Positions 10,451 to 20,875 of a stretch of DNA of 64,000 nucleotides are shown here, piece after piece (position 1 is the stretch's first letter; each line of letters starts with the position of its first letter). This DNA is from Aporrectodea caliginosa (Eukaryota; Annelida; Clitellata; Crassiclitellata; Lumbricidae), in assembly GCA_020284085.1 (NCBI GenBank), contig JACEVL010000163.1, forward strand, positions 3,188,261 to 3,252,260, read 5' to 3'. Under the pieces are notes generated by a model. The model had not been told where the DNA came from. It was given only the letters and a program-made list of their open reading frames with translations, and did not search any database. The translations under genes and the position numbers were made by a program.

Positions 10451-11156
10451 TTTGTTCCGCTGGCGTTTGAAACTCTGGGCCCTTTTGAGCCTAAATAACG
10501 CTAACTTTTATCACGTAGCTTGGGCGCTCTTCATGCATGTAAACTATCTGGAGTCGCAAGAGAGACATGCAATCTTTCCCAGCGACTCTTAGTTACAATT
10601 CAACGCTTTACGGCTGTTGCCTTTCACAGAATCTTCTTCTTGCCAGAACTTCACGAGAGTTAGCCAACTCGGACATTCTATTTCTTCGTAGCTGTTTTTG
10701 GTTCCAAAGGATCACATGCACCTTGAGAAAATAATAATAATTATTATTATCATAGGGAAACTACTTTCCTCTCACGTCGCTTATCTATTGCCATCTACCG
10801 CTTCAATGCAGTTGCTTTAAGCAGCACTCTCTCTATGGCAAACGAGTCCATTATCGCCTCCCAACAAGGACTTGGCAACATTAATGGATATATGCTCCTT
10901 TATACAGCGCTCAACACAACCACGACTATTTAGCACTTCTGGCAGTAGAATATGTGTAGGTAATTAAATTAAAAATTTCACAGATTTTCTTGACAGTGAT
11001 TTTAAGTTCGCGTCGTTTTAGTTTCTTGTTGCTTTTCTGTCGTTGACGTCATTGCTATTGTCGCTTAGAAACTGCTTTAGCTGTTGATATTGGCGATAGT
11101 TTTTCGATTGAGGTTTTCCAAGAGATTTCAGGTTTGCTTTGCGCATTTCTGAGAGG

Positions 11157-12134
11157 ATGTGGCGACGTGCCTTCCGCGATTTCTTCTGCCTGCCTCCGCG
11201 TGTGGATGCGACCGACGAGGGTGCTGTGGTTGAAGTCGTCGAGACGGCCGAGGTGTTGGAGACGGTGCCAGCGACGCAGGTCCAGCGGGATGACTGTTCT
11301 CCGCCAATCCAGGTAGGCTTACCTGTTGATTGTCATCAGCAGATCAGTGTTCTGAATAGCGTTGAGGCGGCGGCTGTGTGTCGCGCTGCAGCTGGGGACA
11401 TGTCCATGTGTGTCATTGAGAGCCAGCAGCCCCAAGTTGAATCCAGAGACTTTGTTGGTTCCGACAAAGCGGATGTCTGGTCTGTTGGCCACGATTACTC
11501 CGCAAAGGTGGTGGATACATCTGCTGGCAGTGTTGAGTTTGAGGAGGCAGCACGTGGACCCACTGGCCATGTTGATTCCGTGAAGGCGGACGATGGATCC
11601 CTGGTTTATGCGGATGACTCCGCCAAAGTGAGTGATGTACGCCACATGGATGTCACTGACGATCACCTACGAGAAGTAGAATTGTCCGCTGCTGCAGAAA
11701 GGCCAACTGTTGACCTTGATTCCGCTTCGGTCTTTTCGGTCAGTGGGCCAATCGAAGGGCAGGGTGATGCGGGCGATGGTCAGCTGCAGGGCTCCAACGT
11801 CCAGAAAGCTGTCAAGTGGGCAGCGGAACTGACCGACAGCGTTCCATTGAGTTGGCTTCGCCTTCGAGCTCAGTTGGAACAGTTGGAACAGGAGGAACAT
11901 GATGAAGAGGAGTCGATGCCTTCGCGCTTTCTGCTAAGGTGCATTCTCTTAATAAAACGCCGGTCCTTCCACAAAAAGCCATCCAGGACGTCTGGTTGTT
12001 GGCCCAAAGAAGAACAGGACCACGTGGAGCAGGACGCCCATGGAAATGGCTCTAAAGATGTCGAAATTTCGAAACGCAAGGCCAGAGGATTTTCGGCCTT
12101 CCACATTTTCAGTTGGGTCAAGAGCACCAATTGA
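11157..12134 (+). CDS. Unrecognised 325-aa acidic repeat protein
   Basis: The ATG at 11157 is the first in this frame; an in-frame TGA lies at 11109-11111, so nothing longer is encoded without splicing. The protein begins MWRRAFRDFFCLPPR (basic), has a long acidic, Val/Ala/Asp-rich middle, an EQLEQLEQEEHDEEE stretch, then a basic C-terminal part (LLRCILLIKRRSFHKK) and ends SWVKSTN. Two or three diverged internal repeats of about 40 residues are visible (SDKADVWSVGHDYSAKV against DSVKADDGSLVYADDSAKV). A 325-codon open frame is unlikely by chance in this AT-rich region. It may be a single-exon lineage-specific gene or one exon of a larger one. I assign no function. The degenerate 35-bp minisatellite begins about 85 bp after the stop. 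Confidence 0.5.
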   Translation: MWRRAFRDFFCLPPRVDATDEGAVVEVVETAEVLETVPATQVQRDDCSPPIQVGLPVDCHQQISVLNSVEAAAVCRAAAGDMSMCVIESQQPQVESRDFVGSDKADVWSVGHDYSAKVVDTSAGSVEFEEAARGPTGHVDSVKADDGSLVYADDSAKVSDVRHMDVTDDHLREVELSAAAERPTVDLDSASVFSVSGPIEGQGDAGDGQLQGSNVQKAVKWAAELTDSVPLSWLRLRAQLEQLEQEEHDEEESMPSRFLLRCILLIKRRSFHKKPSRTSGCWPKEEQDHVEQDAHGNGSKDVEISKRKARGFSAFHIFSWVKSTN

Positions 12135-12217
12135 ACCGGACTTAAACTCGTTTTCCATGGCTGCAGTTTACCCATCTGACGTTTTAATTGCTAAAAAGCG
12201 ACCGCTCCCCAGTTAGA

Positions 12218-12607
12218 GATAACTGTTAAGGAGTGGCCATTATGCTGCTGAAGACCATTGCTAAAGAGTGGTTCTTCTACCTTTCTTTGGAGATAATTTT
12301 TAAAGCGTGGCCGTTCTGCTCTTGGAGACAATTGTTGAAGAGTGGAAGAGTGGCCGCTCAACAACTATTGGAGTTGTCGTTCTACTGGGCGAGATGATTG
12401 CTAAAGTGCGGCCGTTAACTGTTGTAAGACAACTGTCAAAGAATGACCATTCTCCTGTTGTAAGATAATTGTTAGAGTGACCGTTTCACTGTTGAATACA
12501 TTTGTTAAAGAGTGGTCGTACAACAGTTAGAGATATTTATCTCAGAGTCGTCGTTTTGCTGTAGGATACAATTCTTGCCGAATGGTTCTTCTACTTCTCG
12601 ATATAAG
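12218..12607. repeat. Degenerate ~35-bp minisatellite, ~10-11 copies
   Basis: Repeated units of the form agataattgttaaagagtgg then ccgttctgctgttgg, with many substitutions. Units start near 12218, 12254, 12293 and onward to 12600. Confidence 0.8.
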
Positions 12608-12689
12608 GTATATGCGAAGGTGTTTGCATGGGAATGATCTTTCATTTCCTTCAAGGTTAGGTCACGTAGGACTAGTTAAGGTATGTTAA

Positions 12690-12790
12690 GGTATGGCTGT
12701 TTTATGAAAGGCCACGCAAGGGTCAGATTAAGTGAGATAGGACAAGGTAAATAAGGTTAAATAAGATAAAGTAAGATAAGAAAAATCGCA
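12690..12790. repeat. AAGGTA/AAGATA-rich simple sequence
   Basis: Irregular runs of aaggt, aataagg and aagataag. A similar patch recurs at 14825-14875. Confidence 0.6.
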
Positions 12791-12936
12791 TCGGTTAGTA
12801 TTGTAAAATCCACATTTCTCAGCCTCTGATAAGTTTGTCGATTGAGAGTTTGTTCTGCTATTTGTTCATCCGAATGATGCTGCAATCGCCATAACGATTT
12901 GGGCGTGTAAGAATTAACAATGAGCTGTAGTTTTTT

Positions 12937-13190
12937 TACTGTATCACCTTTACTGTAGTACCTTTATTGTAGTACCTTTACTGTAGTACTTTACTGTAAC
13001 ACCTTTATTGTAGTACTTTACTGTTGTACCTTTACTGTAGTACTTTACTGTAGTACTTTACTGTTGTACCTTTACTGTAATACCTTTACTGTTGTACGGT
13101 ACCTTTACTGTAGTACTTTTACTGTAGTACTTTTACTGTAGTACTTTTACAGTAGTATACCTCTGTTGCAGTACCTTTACGCTTCCGTAC
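12937..13190. repeat. ~14-bp minisatellite (CTTTACTGTAGTAC)
   Basis: About 18 copies of a 13-15 bp unit built on TTTACTGTAGTACC, with TTGT and ATAC variants. Confidence 0.92.
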
Positions 13191-13631
13191 CTTTCCTTCC
13201 TTTAGCTCATTTAGTTCGCCATTTTTTTGTATAAAGTTTGAGTCAGTCTGCTTTAATTCTATGCCAGGATTTCAATCTAGACAGAAATTCACAGTCGACT
13301 TAAGCCATTCTAGGAAAAAGATGCATGTTCCTTCAATCAACACTAAGACAAGAAATTCCCATCAACTCTGGTTGCATTGAAGCAGTCACTGTCAAACCAG
13401 CAGACATCACTAGCTGCACGACGAATGAGAAAACGAATCAGCAAATGGTGGACCTGAGGACTCCCTCTATCGTAGACGTCATTGCACTCCTGGTTAGCTA
13501 AAATAATTGGGTTAGGTAAGAAAAGAGAAAGCAAGTTAAGGTCAGAGTTATCCCGTAGTTTATGTTGCTAAATTATTTTAAGGTCTTCAATGCCGTACTT
13601 GACGTTGGTAAGTAAGCAGTATACCAATGTC

Positions 13632-13992
13632 CATGATAACTGTCATCAATCCAGCTTCCATTTAAGAAAGAAATTTTTTCATCAATCGAACTTCTGTTTA
13701 AGCGAGAATTATTGTCATCAATCCAAATTCTATTTAACCAAGAATTTTTTCATCAATCCAACTTCTATTCAAGCAAGAATTATTTTTCGTCAATCCCACT
13801 TCTATATATGCAAAAAACTTCATCGATACAGCTTCTATTGAAGCAAAGACTTAATTTAATCAGTCCAGCTTCTATTTACGGAAACAATTATTTCCATCAG
13901 TCCAGCTTCTATTTAAACAAAGAATTAGTTTCGTCAATCCAACTTCCATTTAGGTCAACAATTATTTTCATCAATGCAGCTTCCATTTTAAA
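13632..13992. repeat. Degenerate ~36-40-bp minisatellite, ~10 copies
   Basis: Units built on tcatcaatccaacttctatt followed by taagcaagaattatttt. Copies begin about every 36-41 bp from 13632. The open frames here are repeat translations. Confidence 0.88.
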
Positions 13993-13999
13993 TTGACAA

Positions 14000-14790
14000 T
14001 CTATATATATAATCCAAAGTCTCTTTTTTCTGTCCTTCCGTATGTTTGTCCATCCGGCTAAAGGCTCCGAAACGGAACGCTTTAGCGATTTGAAAAAATT
14101 TACAAAACATTATTACGCAACGTCTAGGTCAACGCGACTATTTTCAGCTCGCAATTTTATTTAAACGCCGATATATGGCCATTTTAAATTTCCAACTTTT
14201 CGACGAGGCTATATCTCAATACCGGTCTCTTACACCATGGCCATGATAGTAAGGCCATTTGTTCACGTCACGCATGCTAATTAAATATGCAATCTTACGT
14301 CACACGTAGCATATAGGTCAACGCTCTGATTCGCAACCAATCACGTTGACCGTTGATTTAACATCAGAAGTGGGGACCACGGGAGAATTTCTAGGTCATC
14401 GGACTTAAAGATTCGCCCTCAATATATGTCGATGGATTCGCCAATGCAACACTTTAGCGATACGAAATTTTTAACGAACGTTTTCATTTGAATTTCTATA
14501 GATCTCAACCCAACTATATTTCAACTCAAAATTTACTTTAAATTCCGATATTTGGACATTTTAAGTTTCGATGTGGTCATAGTTTCAATGCCATCAAATG
14601 CATGGGAGTATATATTACATAGAGTTGCAATTAAACAAATTTCAAGCCAGCGCGTAAATTCGCCAGAGGGACACACGAAAAATTTTCACATCGTTAAATT
14701 CAAATTCACAGGCGTTGACGAAGATGTCGTTAAATTCAAATACACGGGCGCTGAGGAAAACCCGGGCGAACGCCGGGTAAAAACTGCTAG
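14000..14790 (+). mobile_element. Non-autonomous Helitron, apparently complete
   Basis: The left end is TCTATATATATAATCC at 14000, preceded by A. The right end is CTAG at 14787-14790, followed by T. Thirteen bases before CTAG is the GC-rich hairpin cccgggcgaacgccggg (14761-14777). This TC...hairpin...CTRR design and A/T insertion site are the standard Helitron hallmarks. At 791 bp it has no Rep/helicase frame. The 82-aa frame over its right end is not supported as a gene. Confidence 0.88.
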
Positions 14791-15208
14791 TATAAAATAA
14801 ATTTAGCAACGTAAACTACGGGGTCAGATAAACGAGATAAGGTAGCTTAGGCATAGTAAGATAAGGTGAGGTAATTGCTCTTTTAGAACATATACCTCTA
14901 TCAAGGCTAGTTCAATAAAGTGTCGTTCTCTTGCACAAATCTAACAATCTGGCAAAACTCATATAGGCCTGCTGGTCTAGTAATCGACCAGATAAAATCA
15001 GACACAAAGACTTGACACTACTGTAGTATTTGTATTGACGACCCTTGACCCCAAAATATATTAATGGAAGGTAAAAGCTGTACTTGTAAAATCCATGTTG
15101 AGCCTCGTAAAAGCGGAAATACTAAACCAGCTGCAGATGTTCCCGGTTCCGAGCTTCCGCTGTATACATGTATCTTGACATTCACTATAGCGCCTTTCAA
15201 ATGCCTCA

Positions 15209-15390
15209 CAATGTATGTAACTATGTATGTATGTATGTATGTATGTATGTATGTATGTATGTATGTATGTATGTATGTATGTATGTATGTATGTATGTAT
15301 GTATGTATGTATGTATGTATGTATGTATGTATGTATGTATGTATGTATGTATGTATGTATGTATGTATGTATGTATGTATGTATGTATAT
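15209..15390. repeat. (ATGT)n microsatellite
   Basis: About 45 almost perfect ATGT units, followed by a few GGAT units at 15418-15440. Frames reading MYVC repeats are artefacts. Confidence 0.98.
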
Positions 15391-15458
15391 GGAATGGCTA
15401 TGTGTAGGTATGTTTGGCTGGATGGATGAATGGATGGATGATATGATATTCCAAACCC

Positions 15459-16392
15459 GTGCTTCTTAAAGAAAACAACATTCTAATCCACTACGAAGAG
15501 GTCCATGCAACAAAAATAGATATAATTGGTATTTTACTAACTCTAAAACATATTTTTGAAGACTCAGAAGAGAAGCCGGAATGTAGGTCTAAAAGAGATG
15601 CAAAGATTTCATACCACAAGTTTGCAAAGCTCGAGTATATAAAATATTATATTTTAACAGTCGTTTGGGTAGAAATGCTGGAGCGTTTCAATAAGACAAG
15701 TAAGAAACTCCAAACTTCTGGTTTTGGTGTATTTGAAGATTTTTTCATTTGTTCAAAAACTCAGAGAAAATTTAGCCAATAGGATTGCACACTATGAATC
15801 AGAAGCAAAAAATGTGTGTGAAGATATAACGTCAAGTTATTCTGATGCTTCAAAACGCATTGTTACAAGTGGTAAACTTATTGCTTCTTTGAGAAGAGCT
15901 GACAAATTTAGGGTGGATGTTCTATATCAGCCCTATGACTGTTTGATAATCCAGTTACGCAAGAGAATTGATTGACTCAATTTTAATTGCGAAAAGTTCA
16001 AGTTCCTCTCAGAATTGGTGAACAATTCTGAAATCGACGATTATAGTATTAAACTGATGATATCCTATTAGAAAGATGGTATCGGTCACAAATTAGTAAA
16101 CGAGTGTAATCAATTCAAAACATATTGGCATTTTAGGAAATCCCAAACACAGAAGAAAACACGCCATCTAAGATTCAATGCGCAGAAGTTCTTCAGCTTA
16201 TTTGTGAGCAACACCTAATTGAAGTGTTTCCCAGTTTTAGTACTGCGCTTAAGCTATAATTGACAATGCCTATCACGAGCTAGACGCAGACAGGAATTTT
16301 TCAAAACTCCTTTATAAAAGAACAAATTTCGGGCTACCATGACTGAAGAGCGCTTGAATTCTCTATGCATATTGTCTGTATACATAGAAAAT
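15459..16392 (+). pseudogene. hAT-family transposase relic (ZMYM-like C-terminal half)
   Basis: Fragments in changing frames read LEYIKYYILTVVWVEMLERF, then YESEAKNVCEDITSSYSD and SGKLIASLRRADKFRVDVLYQ, and finally a degraded hAT dimerisation block, NFSKL followed by TMTEERLNSLCILS and IENDI. That order and the last block are typical of hAT transposases related to ZMYM1-like domesticated proteins. At least three stops or shifts interrupt it, and I see no terminal inverted repeats. It ends where the next SINE tail begins. Confidence 0.7.
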
Positions 16393-16395
16393 GAC

Positions 16396-16634
16396 ATTGT
16401 ATTGTATTGTATTGTATTTGAACACTTGTTATAGCGCCCCTACCAGATTGCCCATTCAGAGGCGCTCCCGACTACTGCGCGAACGCTGAATCGGAGTTTC
16501 ACGCCGAAGCGCATGAGCAATTGCGAGTGAAGGACTTGCCCAGGGTCCCTACGCGGCGACTTTGAGGTGGATTCGAACCCGCAACCCTCCAGCTGCAATG
16601 CACCGAACATACCCCAAACCACCGCGCCCCAGTT
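16396..16634 (-). mobile_element. tRNA-headed SINE, family A
   Basis: On the - strand it begins GGGGCGCGGTGGTTTGGGG, has box B GGGTTCGAATCC, the body TCACTCGCAATTGCTCATGC, a 3' end GGGGCGCTATAACAAG, and an (ATACA)n tail, seen as (TTGTA)n at 16397-16420. The same family is at 41090-41375 on the + strand. Confidence 0.85.
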
Positions 16635-16805
16635 GTATTGTAATGTGTTGTATTGTATTGTATTGTACTCCACGTTTATATTGCGACCGAGCCACCCGCA
16701 GTAAAGATCCGAGAAATTAATCTCTGATAAACCGACCGACCCGGAATCGAACCCGGGGCGCCGGCGTGGAGAGCGGGCTACCAACCCACTCGGCCACTCA
16801 GGATC
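16635..16805 (-). mobile_element. tRNA(Ser/Leu)-like headed SINE, family B
   Basis: On the - strand the head reads GAGTGGCCGAGTGGGTTGG (box A) and CCCGGGTTCGATTCCGGG (box B), then a short body ending in an (ATACA)n tail, seen as TTGTATTG repeats at 16635-16665. The head resembles class II tRNAs. There is no matching acceptor stem and the tail is long, so it is a SINE and not a tRNA gene. It abuts the head of the family A SINE. Confidence 0.8.
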
Positions 16806-16964
16806 CTTTGCAAGGAAGGTGTCACATGACGAAACGTACGTAGGCCTACATGTAAAGCGCATCTGCAGCATTTCTTCTGTCCCGGGAGGCATCACTCCGA
16901 GAGAATATGAAAACAAACAACAACTAAAGTTAGCGCTGTTAGACCACTCTGTCGTCCTCCGTAT

Positions 16965-17575
16965 TGTCGCGGAAACCTCTCTGAGCTCACCGGGCTGCAG
17001 GGAAGAGTTTGGTATTGCACGGAGCAGCAAGTCGCGTGTCGCTCAAGGGAGCGAAAGTCCGGCCTTCGTGGTATATCGAAGGACTTACACGCTCTCAGTC
17101 GTTCGGTCGTCGCAGTCAACACCAACACGTCACTAGGTTTTCGACGCGATATATTGTTGAAACGATGCACTCACTATGTAAGCGAAGTCAAAACACCTTA
17201 ACTCTATCGAAATGGAAATGCAACTGCAACTGTCTTCGACTGCTGTCTAAACCAGACTGACCACTACTACTTGTCTGTGAGTGCCCTCTATATATACCTC
17301 TAGGATGGGGTGGTGGTAAGAAAGGGAACACGGGGAGGACACTAAGGCCGATGGCGGAGAGGATAGGCGGCGAGCGACCGCAGAGGGCAAGGAGAACAGA
17401 AACGTCGTCGATTCCTAGGATCACGGGCAGGTATCAAAGGAACAAGGGGAGTACAATAGGGCCGATGGCGTTGAGGACAGGCGGCGAGTGACCGCGGAAG
17501 CCTTGGTGAGCGAAACGCCGTCAGGTCCTGATAACACGAGCGGGTAACAAAGAAGGCACCGAACCACTCGCTACA
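16965..17575 (-). repeat. 3' LTR of the old gypsy element
   Basis: It begins TG and ends CA on the + strand, 611 bp. The U5-R side (16965-17280) aligns with the younger LTR. The U3 side holds two copies of a ~112-bp repeat (about 17317-17434 and 17435-17545) absent from the younger LTR. On the - strand a TATA-like GTATATATAGAGGGC lies near 17280-17300. Confidence 0.88.
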
Positions 17576-17950
17576 ACCCCACCCCCCTCTACGATCAGAA
17601 CTGTCCCCATTTCCTCAAACAACGAAGCGGACTAACGGGCCCAACCAACAACAAAAACAACATCGACCATTTTCCGGCCAACCACGCAACATTCAACGTA
17701 TAAGCGGCCGACGGGCTAATCTCTCAAAAGTTCAGATATTCCTTAAAAAACTAACCCCCTTTCAACATAAAAGAGGCCAACGGCCCCATTCCGGTACTCA
17801 TCTGTACTAAAAGTCCCTAAAAGCTTAGTTCAAATGGCCAACGGTCCGAGAGTTCTCTTAACTATAAGTCCGCAAGATTTAAGATCTAATCTTAGCTGGC
17901 CAACGGGCCAAATGAAAAACGCCGATTCCGGGCAACAAAATCAAAGATCA
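17576..17950 (-). other. Polypurine tract and 3' region with GGCC mini-hairpins (old copy)
   Basis: Directly beside the LTR the - strand reads AGAGGGGGGTGGGGT, a polypurine tract. Beyond it the word GGCCaacGGGCC or close variants occurs at 17632-17642 (weak), 17706-17717, 17775-17785, 17836-17847 and 17898-17909, spaced about 60-70 bases. Each can form a GGCC/GGCC stem with a 3-4 base loop. Confidence 0.8.
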
Positions 17951-18044
17951 CAGGAACCACCAAAGATTTAATGACTGTACTCTACTCTCATCGTCCAAAA
18001 AATCCAAGTCCTTCGTTCTTGTCAGAAAACGAATTCGGCATCCC

Positions 18045-18239
18045 TCAGTCGGAATCCAAGATTTCGGCCACGCTTTGCGTGTTACGTTGTCCTGGAAGAA
18101 GATATTTCAAGTCCGACCCGGAGTCTGGCATCTCAATCTCGTCCTCCGAGTTGCGCTGTCCCAAAGGAAGGTAATCGGATTCCGAGTCGCTGTCCGGCAC
18201 GGCAGAAGATACGTTGTCGATGAATGAATTCGGGCACAA
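18045..18239 (-). pseudogene. Acidic two-fold repeat frame near pol 3' end (old copy)
   Basis: The - strand frame reads DSDSESDYLPLGQRNSED, then MPDSGSDLKYLLPGQRNTQS: two copies of a ~29-residue acidic repeat. It lies where the C-terminus of pol or a small downstream frame would be. There is no clear equivalent in the younger copy apart from a triplicated 18-bp motif at 21072-21116. Function unknown. Confidence 0.4.
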
Positions 18240-18379
18240 CGGGCGGTATGCTGCTCGCCTATTGCCTATTGGTAGTGTGTAGGTAGGCGAACCGTCAGCT
18301 TAAACCGCCTGTAAGCCTCATTAACACTTACTGCCGACGTTGTGTGTCTATCCGACCGTCCTAATGAGCGGTGTCACCT

Positions 18380-19956
18380 TCACCTCGTCCAGGCCTTCCT
18401 CGAAGCACGGTCGTAGTTTATCGACGAGGGCAATGAATGGCCGAGAATTCGACGTCTTTCGAAGGCGGTAGTTTGAGCTGCCGCACTGTTACACCACGAA
18501 GAAAGGGCCTGTATACATACGAGCCCACTTCGGACTCCGACCTTGGTATCGGCGAGGATTGAGCAGTACCATACGCGGTCGCCAGGGGAGAATTCTGCTG
18601 GCCAAACTTTCATATCGTAGGCGTGTTTCCGGCGTTCGGCTGAGACTCGTACAGGCTCCCGCACCAAGCGATACGCGTTCTCCATTCGTTCGACAAAGTT
18701 CCCTGTGTAAACGGAGTAGGTAGCAAGCCACCCATCGGCATCTGGAGGCCTTCCGCACACTAAGTTCACGGGTGCCCTATTCTCCCGGCCGAACATCAAG
18801 AAAATCGGCGAGTAGTCCGTAGTTTCGTACAGCGACGCCCTTAGGCGATGAGGAACAGGGTAGAGCTTCTTCCCAATCCATTTGATGACTGCTTATTACT
18901 TTCCCTAGCATGGTTTTCATAGTCCGGTGGAAGCGCTCGATTAAGCCAATCTCACTGGGGTGATAGCTGTAGGTTCTTAGCTTATCAATCCATAACACCC
19001 AGCAACAGTTCCCGAAACAGGTTCCCCAAAATTTGTACCCTGATCGGTCAGAATTTGCAACGGAGCCCTTTACTTCACGATCACAATCTCTAACAGGGCC
19101 CTTGCCACCGAGGTAGCCTCCTGATTGACCATCGAAATGGCTTCCACAGATTTAGTAAACCGTCCATAATCGTCAAATGTAAGTTGGTCCCCTTCGACTA
19201 CGCGGATGAGGACCCTTAATGTCTATACTAAGCCAATCCCATGGCTCCCCGCATGGTGATGGAGAAGGCCCTGCCTCGGATGGTGACCCCGGCTATACTG
19301 GTTACAGGGGAACTTCGCTGACAAAACCGCTTAATAACATCCTCTAACCAACCTAGCCGGGACGCCTTGCTTCGCACTTGCCACCGCATCCGGCGAACGC
19401 CCAGATGGCCTCCAGTTACCCGAGTGTGGGCGAGTTTAAGAAACTCCTCTATCTTCGTCCTGGTCCACGCCGTCCGGCGTTCCGCGGTAGATCATCCCGT
19501 GTCGTCCGCTCATCCTATCCCTTTGATGCCAGTAAATTTTGATAACTTCGCTTTCCTGGAGGATTTCTACGAGATCGGGTGCCTGCGCGCACTCTTCCAA
19601 CCAACCTCGCACTACCATTAGGTGTAGGGCTTCCCTTGGGCTCTCTTCATAGAGTCCGGCATACCGGTATCTGCACTCGACGGGGGTGGATCGAGCGCCT
19701 CAGTCACCATAGCTACCGTGACCGAGTCCTCCCAGCCACATTGTCGACATGGCGGACGCGATAGGGCGTCGGTATCCGTTGCTTTCGAAAGGGCCGGTGA
19801 AATACCTGAAACTCAAACTCCGCGAGGCGCTCCAGCCATCGCCCATGCTGACCGGTCGGCCCTGGAGTACGCTGCAACAACTGCAATGCAATGTGGTCGG
19901 TTATCAATACAAATGGCAGTCCCAGGAGACACTGTGTATACAACTTAGTAAAATAC
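18380..19956 (-). pseudogene. Old gypsy pol relic: integrase and RNase H/integrase linker
   Basis: Read on the - strand from 19956 down: remnants of the RNase H end (LITDHIALQLLQRTPGPTG), the linker, then integrase pieces including SYHPSEIGLIERFHRTM (catalytic Glu block, 18998-18777) and RVSAERRKHAYDMKV (18799-18380). Many stops and shifts interrupt it. It aligns with 21137-22853 of the younger copy. Confidence 0.85.
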
Positions 19957-20538
19957 TGTAGCGAAAAACCCCGGCCCGATCGTCTCTCAGCTCTCCAGGC
20001 AGCAAGGAAGAGGTTTTGGCTTGCACGGAGCAGCAGTCCGCGTGTCGCTCGAAGGAGCGCAAGTCCGGCGTCCGGAGTGTTTCGAACGACTTACACGCCC
20101 TCAGTCGATCGGTCGCCCAAGTCAAGAATCACCAACACGTCACTAGGTTTCAACACGATGTATTATCAACGTCACAGCCAAGACCAAGCTCTCTCAACAA
20201 TCACCAGCGCACTACTCCTCAACACAAAGAGCCCTCTATTTATACCTGAGCAAAGACTGAGCTGAGGGGGGGGGCTGAGCAGACTGAGCAAAGAGCTGAG
20301 CAAGACCTGAGCAGAACTGAGCAGAGAGAAACTGATCAGACTGAGCAAGAACTGAGCAAAGACTGAGCAAAGACTGAGCAGAAAGGGGGACTGAGCAAAG
20401 ACCTGAGCAGAGGGGGAGACTGAGCAGACTGAGCAAGAACTGAGCAGAGGGGAGGCTGAGCAAAGACCTGAGCAGAGGGGGAGGCTGAGCAGACTGAGTA
20501 GAGCAGAGCAGGAGCAAAATAGGAACTCGACCGTCACA
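19957..20538 (-). repeat. 3' LTR of the younger gypsy element
   Basis: TG...CA, 582 bp. On the - strand U3 starts TGTGACGGTCGAG and contains an array of TGCTCA words (18 seen as TGAGCA on the + strand, 20248-20510), then a TATA box (TATAAATAG, near 20235-20250), then R-U5. Frames rich in LLSLCS are translations of the array. Confidence 0.95.
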
Positions 20539-20556
20539 CTCTCCCCCCGCTGCGAT
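20539..20556 (-). other. Polypurine tract (younger copy)
   Basis: On the - strand GCAGCGGGGGGAGAG lies directly before the TG of the 3' LTR, the expected place for second-strand priming. Confidence 0.85.
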
Positions 20557-20639
20557 TCGAAATGTCTCCTATTTCGACGGAGGGAGAGGCAGCCCAACTA
20601 AACTTATTAAGTCCCCGGGGCGTCCCCAAACATCACAAA

Positions 20640-20875
20640 CGACAGCCAACGGGCCAAAAGAGAAAGTCCACCGTCGCTCACCGACCATCCACCAAAGTTA
20701 AAACACGAGGCCAACGGGCCAAACAAAAACAGTCTCAGAGGCGAAGTTTCAAGTCGATATCCGACTGTCCCTACAATACTAACGAGTGGCCAACGGCCCA
20801 GGCAATAAAAAAAACCGCGGTCGGATCCCGACCATCACCTTAAATTTCTTACAATAAAACGGCCAACGGGCCCAG
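20640..20875 (-). other. Array of four GGCC mini-hairpins in 3' region (younger copy)
   Basis: GGCCAACGGGCC or a close variant is at 20644-20655, 20709-20720, 20788-20798 and 20861-20872, spaced 65-79 bases. In element sense each reads GGCCCGTTGGCC and can fold as a 4-bp GC stem with a 4-base loop. The segments between copies are poorly conserved. The same array occurs in the old copy. Confidence 0.8.

Noticed and set aside
14552..14800. 82-aa protein ending in the Helitron
   Set aside because: It overlaps the terminal hairpin and CTAG of the element; no domain and not in a sensible context.
16635..16805. tRNA-Ser/Leu gene
   Set aside because: Box A and B are present but there is no acceptor stem pairing, and a SINE body with ATACA tail follows.
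20172..20597. Leu/Ser/Cys-rich membrane-like protein (also at 26270-26741)
   Set aside because: Translation of the TGAGCA array in the LTR U3; no start context and copy number differs between the two LTRs.
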